Origin: Lumbricus terrestris
Lineage: Eukaryota; Annelida; Clitellata; Crassiclitellata; Lumbricidae
DNA length: 64,000 bases
Direction: 5' to 3'
NCBI GenBank assembly: GCA_949752735.1
Contig: OX457043.1
Span: forward strand, 45,816,253 to 45,880,252
The notes under the pieces are model-generated. The model worked only from the letters and a program-made list of their open reading frames with translations. It was not told the DNA's origin and made no database searches. Positions 42,707 through 51,724 of the stretch are shown piece by piece. A program made the position numbers and the translations under genes. The stretch's first letter is position 1. Each line of letters starts with the position of its first letter.

Positions 42707-45505
42707 ATGAGATCTCGAGAAAGTTTCGACCAGCATCCACCGAATGTCTTCCGTGGTCCAGCACTCCTCCTCCTTGTCATCCTTCTCCACCTTGTGGACA
42801 GTACCACGGAGACCAAGTACCCGACGTACCGCGTCCAGGAGGAGCAACCACCGGGTACGCTGATCGCAGACCTCACATCGAGACAACCAGACAACTCCGG
42901 GGTACGTTACTCCATATTCCGATCCGAACAAAACGCCACGGATATGTTCGACCTGGACCCGGACAGTGGTAGATTATCCATCGGAGATCGGCTGGATCGG
43001 GAGAGGGTCTGCGCCCAGTTGGCGGTCTGCCTGGTTCACCTGGACGTCGCCCTTGAGCGATCCGGAATCTTCTCGGACCTCATCAAGGTCGAGATCAACG
43101 TGGATGACATCAACGACAACGATCCAGAGTTCCGCCTGCCACTCCTCCGGAAATCCCTCCCGGAGTCCGTTCCACTTGGTCTCCTCTTCGAGGTGAATCC
43201 AGCCGTCGATCTGGACAGCCCGGTGAACGGAATGACCACCGGATACACCCTCGAGGGTCCTCCATCCTCGCCCTTCCGTCTCGTCATCGACCGGAACCGC
43301 GTTACGAACACACTCCGCCTCAAACTCGAACTCGTCGAACCTCTGGATCGTGAACGCGAGGACCTCTACCGGTTGACGGTCAAGGCCGTCGACCAAGGTC
43401 AGCCGCCAAGGTCGGGCACCCTCGTGGTTGAGATCCAGGTGGAGGACGTCAACGATAACAGTCCCCGGTTTTCGGAGGACACTTACGAGGCGACGGTGGC
43501 ATCCGACGCACCGGTAGGGACCTCGGTCGTCAAGGTCACGGCCGTTGACCCTGACCTTGGCCTCAACGGACAGGTGGGGTACTCGCTGTCGAGGAAGTCG
43601 AGGGTCCTCTACGGAGATGTCTTCGACGTTAACTCCACTTCCGGCGAGGTCACGACGAAGGTAAGACTGGACGGTAACCGGATGTCTACGTCCTACGGAC
43701 TGGTCGTGGTCGCCAGGGACCTCGGAGAGGACGCCATTCCGGCGACGACGAATCTCAGAATCCAGGTCCTCGGCTCGAACGAACACCCACCAATAATGAC
43801 GATAGCAACGCTGGGAAATTCCCCGTCGGTGGATATTCCCATGGGAAATTTCCCCGTGGTGGAAATCCCCGAGAACGGCCAGCCTCATCTGTTCGTCGCT
43901 GGTCTAACGGTGACTGACGTCGACTTCGGGTCTGCCGGACGGGTGACGTGCAAGCTGAACGCGTCGGACTTCACCCTCGTGTCCTTATCGGATCGCGAAT
44001 TCAAGGTCGTTGCCTTGAGGTCGTTTGATCGAGAGGTCAACGACAGGTACAAGGTGAAGGTCGTCTGCTCGGACCTCGGAGAGCCCTCACTGACGTCAGA
44101 GATGGATATCTTGGTAAACATTCTTGACGCCGACGATAACCCGCCGCTTTTCACGCAATCCTCCTACAACTGCACAGTGGCCGAGAACGCGCCGAGAGGA
44201 ACGCCTCTGGTTCGAATCCAGGCGGAGGACGCCGATTCCGGGAACAACGGCCTGGTGGAATACGCTCTGGATTCAGACGCCGATCCCCGTGTTTTCCGGA
44301 TCGATTCCAGATCAGGAGAAATCTTTCTTGTCGGATCACTGGATCGCGAGTCCGTGGACCGCTTTGACTTTGGCGCCGTCGCACGCAGCGGGAGAGTGAT
44401 GGAAACGGAAGTGGAAACCGGAAATACGACGACGTTCCGACACCAGGTCACGTGCCGCGTCCACGTGACCATATCCGACGCGAACGACGAGGTTCCTCGG
44501 TTCGAGCGACCGAGCTACCGGTTCTCGGTCGGCGAGAACGTCAACTCGGGAACTGAAGTGGGTCGGGTGTCGGCCACGGACCGCGACCTCGTTCCACACA
44601 ACGGCTTCGTCTACCATCTGGAGTTCCTCCCCGAGGACCCGGTCAGCGCCTCGAGCTTCGCCATCGATCCAGTCCTCGGCGTCATCTTCACCCGTCAGAT
44701 GCTCGACCGCGAGGCCGCCAGCCACCACACCCTTCGCGTCCGCGCCAGACCCACCGACGCCTCCGTCACCATGACGACCCATGATGACGTCACCGTCGTC
44801 TTCATCCAGGTCGATGACGTCAACGACAACGCCCCCGTCGTGGAATTCCCCTCCGACGATGACGACACCGTCCACGTGACCGGAAACGTCACCAGGGGCC
44901 GGATCCTGGCGAACCTGTCGGCGCACGACCGAGACAGCGGCGCCAACTCCGAACTGAGGTATTCGATCTCGACCGGAAACGACCGCGGAACCTACCTCCT
45001 CCATCCGAAAACCGGAAGTCTCCTATGGGACGCTGACGGTCCGACCTCGCGCCCCTCTCGGGCAGACGACTGCGTCGACGAACTCGAGATCGTTGTCAAG
45101 GACGGCGGAATTCCGCTTCCGCTGTCGACGTCGGCGCGGCTGTACGTGACCTTTGACTGTGACGACGTCGACCTTGACCGAAGGAAGACCTCTTCCTCGA
45201 GATTGGACCTAGAGGATCGTTGGCGTTTCAGCTTCTATTTTATTACGATCACTGTTGCGTTGGTGTTTCTAGTCCTCCTCCTGCTTGTGATCGTCGCAAG
45301 GGTGGGATTCAGGGCCAATCGAGTGGACACGCTGACGAGGCGGACGAAGGGCGGGCCGAGGGCGGTGAGGTTACAGGGTGATCTACTAGGTCCAGTCGAT
45401 GGAGGTTCTGTGGACAGGTTATCCGGGATGATTATTGGAGGGAGAGGACAGGAAGTGGCTTCGTCGAGTCTCGAGGTATTTGCCATTACAGCTGCTGATC
45501 TTTGA
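42707..45505 (+). CDS. Protocadherin, single large exon
   Basis: Calcium-dependent cell-adhesion receptor of the cadherin superfamily at the plasma membrane. The 932 aa include an N-terminal hydrophobic signal segment (about 17-33), seven cadherin repeats, a membrane helix at 841-868 and a short cytoplasmic tail. Inter-repeat calcium motifs are DDINDNDP (133), DVNDNSP (247), DADDNPP (474), DANDEVP (591) and DVNDNAP (704). The EC3/EC4 junction (about 355-362, GSNEHPP) lacks the DxND motif. LDRE and DxD motifs recur. The first start codon is used because it is closest to the signal segment. One uninterrupted exon for all ectodomains is typical of protocadherins. A GAG|GTATTT donor at 45475 may splice out the last nine codons. 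The exon is GC-richer than its surroundings. Antisense ORFs up to 304 aa are shadows. Confidence 0.95.
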   Translation: MRSRESFDQHPPNVFRGPALLLLVILLHLVDSTTETKYPTYRVQEEQPPGTLIADLTSRQPDNSGVRYSIFRSEQNATDMFDLDPDSGRLSIGDRLDRERVCAQLAVCLVHLDVALERSGIFSDLIKVEINVDDINDNDPEFRLPLLRKSLPESVPLGLLFEVNPAVDLDSPVNGMTTGYTLEGPPSSPFRLVIDRNRVTNTLRLKLELVEPLDREREDLYRLTVKAVDQGQPPRSGTLVVEIQVEDVNDNSPRFSEDTYEATVASDAPVGTSVVKVTAVDPDLGLNGQVGYSLSRKSRVLYGDVFDVNSTSGEVTTKVRLDGNRMSTSYGLVVVARDLGEDAIPATTNLRIQVLGSNEHPPIMTIATLGNSPSVDIPMGNFPVVEIPENGQPHLFVAGLTVTDVDFGSAGRVTCKLNASDFTLVSLSDREFKVVALRSFDREVNDRYKVKVVCSDLGEPSLTSEMDILVNILDADDNPPLFTQSSYNCTVAENAPRGTPLVRIQAEDADSGNNGLVEYALDSDADPRVFRIDSRSGEIFLVGSLDRESVDRFDFGAVARSGRVMETEVETGNTTTFRHQVTCRVHVTISDANDEVPRFERPSYRFSVGENVNSGTEVGRVSATDRDLVPHNGFVYHLEFLPEDPVSASSFAIDPVLGVIFTRQMLDREAASHHTLRVRARPTDASVTMTTHDDVTVVFIQVDDVNDNAPVVEFPSDDDDTVHVTGNVTRGRILANLSAHDRDSGANSELRYSISTGNDRGTYLLHPKTGSLLWDADGPTSRPSRADDCVDELEIVVKDGGIPLPLSTSARLYVTFDCDDVDLDRRKTSSSRLDLEDRWRFSFYFITITVALVFLVLLLLVIVARVGFRANRVDTLTRRTKGGPRAVRLQGDLLGPVDGGSVDRLSGMIIGGRGQEVASSSLEVFAITAADL

Positions 45506-45549
45506 TGATGATTATGAAAGCGTGATGACGATGATGATGATGATCGTGG

Positions 45550-45581
<32 letters not shown>

Positions 45582-45794
45582 GTGATGTCAGCGACAAAGT
45601 ACAGTCAATTAGACGCCATGATGATGAAATTATGATGCTGGTGGTGACTATGAACCTCAGGCTATTAAACTTTTTATGATAATAGCGATGATGATGATGA
45701 TGATGAGGATTGCGATAGCAATGAAAATGATGACGATGTTTACAATTATTCATATTGATGATCGTGTCGATGATGATGACGATAGTGACGATGC

Positions 45795-45826
<32 letters not shown>

Positions 45827-46010
45827 ATGCTGATGATGATGGTGATGACGACGATGATTGCGATTATGATGGTGATAATGATTTTGATGGCGACGATGAC
45901 GATGATGATGACGACGACGACGATGATGATGACGACGACGATGATGATGACGACGACGATGATGATGACGACGACGATGATGATGACGACGACGATGATG
46001 GAACTTGGTC
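45505..46010. repeat. GATGAT/GACGAC repeats after the protocadherin exon
   Basis: ATGATG runs and a GATGATGACGAC 12-bp pattern form a compound microsatellite. Asp-rich, Met-rich and Ser-rich ORFs here are artefacts. If the gene ends at 45505, this is 3' UTR; if it splices, it is intron. Confidence 0.9.
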
Positions 46011-46227
46011 TCCGTGGAGACTAATTCCTAAGCGTATTTTCCTTCCTTTGTTTCCAGTTGGATTACAAGAGGGAAAACGAGAACAACGACCAAAGACGAC
46101 CCGAGCAAGAGGTTTATTCAACTCATCCAAATCATCTCAGCTTTCGGAAATTTTTGTAGCGCTTCTTTAAATTTCGATTGCACTCCTAGAATGTCCTACA
46201 TGTAGAATGTCGCAGAATTGCATTGAT

Positions 46228-46468
46228 GTGGCCCGGTAGCGCAGTGGATAACACGCTGGCGTATAGAGTGCGAGAGGTTGCGAGTTCGAGCCCCCTTTGG
46301 GCGGACATGCTTTGTAGGCTGCTATTAGCGCCGTGTAGCCTAATTGCAAAGCTGTGTGGCAGTGTGTGTATACTGTCAGTAGTTAAGTTTAATTAAGATT
46401 ACTGCATAACTTGTGCATGTAAAGCGCAGTGCGTCTTGCAGGCGTTTAATTAAAGAAAGAGACTATTG
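46228..46468 (+). mobile_element. SINE family B, full length
   Basis: GGCCCGGTAGCGCAGTGG head with A box, B box GCGAGTTCGAGCCCCC, body GCTTTGTAGGCTGCTATTAG, tail TAAAGCGCAGTGCGTCTTGC and AATTAAAGAAA. Best copy of the family here. Confidence 0.85.
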
Positions 46469-46801
46469 TTATTAATATATAATAATTCATTTGTTCATTC
46501 AGTGCATATAGACATCGCCTGCTCAAGATACTGTTAGATGCTCAGTAATAATTCCATAACGAACGCAAACATTCTATCAGTGCCTGTTACGACCTTCGGG
46601 AGGGTCCCTCTGTAGCGGGATGCGATATTTGTTATGCGGAGTGTGGTCGTTGAGCGGGAGGACGACTCCCAAATGCCGAGGTCGAGAAATAAAGTCGTTG
46701 ACGCTTTGACATTCGTGACAAGCATAATGGACCAATCTTCCCGGTTTCGACTCTGTTACTGCGGCGCCATATAAATGTGCAATTTTTATATCATTTATAG
46801 G

Positions 46802-47155
46802 GTTTCTGCATTAGTCTGGCGCTGCATGGAGGGTCCTGCTCCCGTGTACATGTACCTACAGGAGCTCTGCTGTCCCACCTCTGGGGTCCAGCGGCGATCT
46901 GACCCCCCTCCCGATCAGCTGATCAAGCTGAACTCTTGACCCCTCGTTCTCGAACTGCTATAATGCAGCGACGCTCTTTCTCAGTGGCTGGCCCTAGAAT
47001 CTGGAATGGGCTCCCTGTTGCTCTCCGTCTGGTGCCTAGTAGTCACACCACTATGTTTCTTACTCACTTAAAACTGCCTTATTTAACCGTTGTTGGACTG
47101 GGAGCGCTTCTGAGTAGATTACCTTGAAGGTGCGCTATATCAAAAGTCAATAATA
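46802..47155 (+). mobile_element. LINE C-terminus plus 3' tail shared with SINE family A
   Basis: The plus strand reads, with frame breaks, LLTPRSRTAIMQRRSFSVAG, then PRIWNGLPVALRLVP, the standard FSV.GPR.WN.LP motif near the end of LINE polymerases of CR1/Jockey/L2-like clades. The 3' sequence GGGAGCGCTTCTGAGTAG... CTTGAAGGTGCGCTATAT matches the tail of SINE family A almost exactly. It is 5' truncated. The clade is not determined. Confidence 0.7.
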
Positions 47156-47361
47156 CTAATAATAGTTTATATCGTACTTTGTGTCATGTTCATTACTCAA
47201 GTAGGAATCAGTTTTTTGATCAAGCGCTGCATAAATGTGCGCCTACGATTATATATTTACGAGTCATACCGAGACTTGCTGCCGCTATTTCCTCGTTCCT
47301 TGCGTAATATAGGTCACACGCTCATCTGCAACTTACTAACTTGCTAAAATCTTGACTGCAG

Positions 47362-47436
47362 GGCAATGAATCAGACGATTCGGATGCTGGCGACAGGGAC
47401 ACAGACAGCGGATGTGTCGACGTTTCTTCCGTTTAG
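47362..47436 (+). CDS. Candidate 3' exon of the protocadherin (cytoplasmic tail)
   Basis: An acceptor CTTGACTGCAG opens phase 0 and gives 24 residues, GNESDDSDAGDRDTDSG followed by CVDVSSV and a stop. The protocadherin's possible donor at 45475 is also phase 0, so joining replaces nine residues (VFAITAADL) with an acidic Ser/Asp tail, in keeping with protocadherin cytoplasmic regions. The intron would be 1886 bp and holds a SINE and a LINE. A competing reading exists: another frame stays open to a donor CATCACG|GTAAGC at 47501. Nothing else is seen in 47155-47361. Confidence 0.45.
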   Translation, partial: GNESDDSDAGDRDTDSGCVDVSSV

Positions 47437-47635
47437 AGATCAATGGCGGATCTCTGGTATTATACACAGCTTCTGTATGCAACTGTCGTTTCTCCATCAC
47501 GGTAAGCACATTTAGCGATTAGACCTACTTTTCATCTTAGATGCATCTTACATAGAAGTCATGGTGTGTGTGTGTGTGCCTGGTGTGTGTGAGTACCTCT
47601 AGATGTATCTGTGAAGATCGTCAGTGTGTTGGTAT

Positions 47636-49086
47636 TGTGACGCGCGGGGACGCCGCCTGTCCTACCGTTTCCACCCCCAAATTAATGGGCTCTACTGTTG
47701 CGCGCCCCCTTAAGCGCGGTTGAGGAAAGCCGGGTCTTATAAGGTCAAGGGTTTTGGTGTCAATGGAAGCGGGTTCGAATCCTAACCTAGGGTGTGAGCT
47801 TCTCTGGTGACCAAATTCCTCAGGATGGGCCGATATTGGACATATGTCAGCGGTGGCTGTTAAGCTCACAACAGCCCCACTAAATGGGTGCTTATCTGGG
47901 TTCGATTCCTCAACTTTTCCCCAAGCTCCATCACCCACTTTACCTTCAGCTACCGACTTCACCATTGTTTCACATTCTTTCTGGCGGGAACTTAATTGGG
48001 CTTGCTGCATGGAAACTAGATTCAGCTCTTCGGCTAGACCGACTAAAATGCTACTCTGGCGCTCCATAAACTGTTCTATTGTAGTCATTTGTTTCTGTAA
48101 TACAGCAGGGTCTAAGTCATCAGTATTGTCTGTAGTCCCCAACTCAAGGGTTTCTCTCAGACATATCTCATCTTCCTCTTGTCCTGTCCCTAAGACACTG
48201 TCCGTTTCCCTGTCGGAGTCCATTATAATTCGATAGCAGAAATCACTTCACAGTTCTCTATTTAAGTTTCATTTATTGTAGAATCAATCAAGCGACTGTC
48301 TGTCGTTCATTAGCAATTATTTACACAGCCGATAAAATAGAAACAATATTAAAGATTCACTATTAAGGCCTTCCTAAAACGCCTATGTCTCTTGATTAGC
48401 TTAAGTTTTATCAGATCAGTTCACAGACTGACTATTTCACACCTATCCGATCAGTTCACAGACTGAATACACCACAACTAATATTTACACCAAAATAGCG
48501 ATACAAGTTTTATCTAATTACACTTAGTTCAGGTTCGAGCTCTATAGATTAGGTTGCCTATACTTCCCTGTTCCCTTTGATATTTTAGGACAGCCGATCC
48601 ACCGTTTTCCGTCCTGTAGAAAGTTATTGAGTCGTCGGCCGATGCCAGAATTTCTCCGTAGGAAGCGTATTATTAATTTAATTGTTGCCGGAAATCTTCG
48701 TAATTACACATCGATTCACAAGACATCGGAAGAACCTCGTCTTCTACCTGAGAAACTTGCCAGAATCGAAAATACCATCAATTTTACCACGATTCACGAT
48801 TTCCACCAGCATAGGTCTTACTCGATTCAATTCTGCTGCCCGACTGAAGGTTTGCGCGTTAATTTGCCGCAAGAGAGCGCTTCTTGGCGCCTAAAACATA
48901 GCGTGATGTCTAACCAATCAAAAATCGCACGTGGCGGAAAGTTCCATTGAAAAATGCATGGGAAGCTAAATATAGCGATGACCGCATCGATCAGTGCTAA
49001 GCATAGCACCCATGAATTCGTAATAGAAATAGCGGCCTTACTTAAGTAAATAAGTAAGGTAGCTTGTAGCAACCTGGTTCGCTACA
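47636..49086 (-). repeat. 3' LTR of the retrotransposon
   Basis: 1451 bp, starting TGTAGCGAACC and ending CGCGTCACA on the minus strand. Carries one extra in-frame codon (Ile) near 47740 relative to the 5' LTR. It repeats the first part of the element's ORF (48223 down), which ends shortly beyond the LTR edge at 47621, so this copy is not a gene. Confidence 0.95.
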
Positions 49087-51720
49087 CCCCCCACAACTTA
49101 CTCTTAAATTTACCAGTACCCTGGTAAATTTAATAATACTTCGGAGCTCGAACCGGATACATAGTACTTGTATATCATCTAGCATGCTACAGCTCACAAT
49201 GTCTCAGAAGTTGCATCAATTGGCATACAAATTTGTACAATGACTGATTATTAGTCAGTCATAAGGGTTCACATATGCCCAACAACAGCTCTTAACTAAC
49301 CGAGGTCTTCACACTGACCAACAAAGTCTTACTAATCTCCTCATTCACATAAACTGTCACAGTTTTTATCATTAATACCTGCCATCAGATTACATACATC
49401 ATATAGCAATAATATCTCGGAAAGGTAAAACATAGCAATGCAGGAGATAGCATTTCCAAGACAACTCAGTAACACAATTGTATAGTCCACATAAAATAAC
49501 CAATTGAAATCATATCTTCATTTCACGACTAGTGTTATATGCTAGATCCCTCGATACTAAATTATAGGAGCCTGGTACATCTAAGCGGTAACATCACTGC
49601 CTACAACCAACTCAGTAGCGTTAAACGAGGAATGGCCAGAACCATGCGGCCTTCTTAATAGTAAACAGCGTTGTAACTATCGTTTCTACCTTCCACCACT
49701 CCTGACCAACAGGGTCCAGCAGGTCAGTTAGTGACGCGAGGAACACTTCCTCGAGAAGGGGACCCGAATGAGATAGGTAGCGATGGGACACCTCCATAGC
49801 CAAGGCCCATGTTCGGAAAGTCCAAAGACTGTCTTCTTTCCATGGAGTTAGTGCAAGCCCGTTTAACGTAACCCCATTAATTACACATAGTTACAATCAC
49901 TTAGCTTAACTACTTTTAGCAATTATCCACAATGAAACTTAACTACACACTACTTCCAGCAATTGCACGGAACCCTAGCGAGAGAAAGTCCTCTTAACAC
50001 ATGTAGTCATGTTCCGGCGCCAAATCTTATATTAATCCGTTATTACATTTTTATACAGCAGTGGCATTATTAGAATTTCACATATAATAATTACAATCAA
50101 CAAGAATCGCTATAGAAGAATCAATACCTTACACAATTTTATGGTTATGATACTATACTAAATCTCAGGTACACAAGAGTCTGAGGCCATAATCCATTTA
50201 AACTTGTCATCAAAAGCCACAAAATGGGAAATGCATCTTCAAGCACACTCAGTCGCTCTCATACATTCTACCTTACTCTATCTCTTAGACAATGTTTGAT
50301 ATCCACAAACCATCTTTTCTACTGCAATCCGAAACCAAGGTTCACCCATTCCCCAAGCCAAACATATACAGCAACTTAAAACTTAAGCTGTGTTTTACAG
50401 GCATGCATTCCTTTTACAACAAGCCACTGTTACAGAGATGAAGCAACGTCAGATCATAAACCTAGGCTACTAATAATGCATACCAACATGCACACGTTTC
50501 AACATTACATCAAGGCTTAGCTACCTGGATCGAAGAAGGAATTACTGCTCAGCTAAGCATACCCAAGGCATAAAGGATTTATTCCCATATCCTATACTAG
50601 TCTATTACATTACAATCCTTGCAGGAAGTAGTCTAAGACTGTACGAATTCATTTCGTCACTAATCCACAGGCACAGCTTCACCATTGCATGCAATCTCCA
50701 CTGCCTGCTACAGTGATTCTGCCTCTAAGTCTATAATCCAACTTACTCACTAACTCTCAGGGCGATGCTTACAATTCGGTGCGCTACTCAACCTTACTAC
50801 ACAATCTAGCACCACATCATCACCAAGTTACTCATTCATCCAATCACACAAGGCTATCCTTCAATCACCACGCAGAATGCTAATTACTTCTACCATAGCA
50901 TATTATAATCATAACTTTTTAACTTGCAATCATTATTATGCAATTGACATACAGTACAACTTCTGCCCTTCTTCGTGGCAACAAGAAGCAATTCAAATAT
51001 TTAAACTGAGTTTAAAACTACCCTTTTTATTTCAAACTAAAGGACTACTCTTTAAGCATTACGCTGGAGCCAATACTTGCTAAATGCCCTTGTAGCATCA
51101 CATCACTCTACATTACTTCCTTGTAACTGCTACTACACACTTACTGTAAACATTTTCACATAGTTATAGCCAACTAGCTTACATCAGAAAGCACAGCATT
51201 TATGCACAAGAAAATAAAACAATGTATTCCCACATCACATAGTTACATATAATCAAAAAGCAAATAAAACAGAGAAGATTCTATTCTCCCATCGCTTACT
51301 CTCGTCGCCATTACACGACCTGGAGGGATTCTACACAAGACAAGTACAAGTAGCTTTACCTGGTTATCTCTTATTTATCTTATTTCTTTATTATTCATCT
51401 CATCTACATAGTTACTTTTATCATCAGAGGACACACATGTAATCTGTAACACTTAAGTTACACTTCACACGAATAAAACTATGCTTTCTCACTTAACATA
51501 TATCATCATATTACACTTCATTACTGTAATCAACTTTCACATTTTTACACAGTAAGAAAGCACAATATATCAACGCACATTAAAAGAAAAATGCAAACCT
51601 ACATCTCAAGGCCACATATAATATCATCAAAAACACAACTAAAGCAGAGAAGACTCTATTCTCTATTCACCTACTTGTCGCCATTACGCGACAGGACCAC
51701 CCTATCATATCACATTACAT
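49087..51720 (-). other. Non-coding 3' half of the LTR element
   Basis: About 2.6 kb without any ORF above roughly 70 codons. Low G on the plus strand, with many TTAC/CACAT words. Near 51240-51310 and 51605-51690 a similar block (AAAACAGAGAAGAYTCTATTCT ... CGCCATTACRCGAC) is duplicated. The position is where pol would be expected, so pol was replaced or eroded. Confidence 0.65.
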
Positions 51721-51724
51721 CACA

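Noticed and set aside
42974..45004. Antisense ORFs of 304, 222 and other lengths opposite the protocadherin
   Set aside because: The GC-rich host exon leaves long open antisense frames; they show no domains and overlap the cadherin repeats.
46534..46725. 63-aa minus-strand ORF between SINE B and the LINE
   Set aside because: No motif, no splice support, and length within chance.
47621..48223. 200-aa minus-strand ORF as a separate gene
   Set aside because: It is the 3' LTR copy of the start of the 862-aa ORF, ending just beyond the LTR edge.
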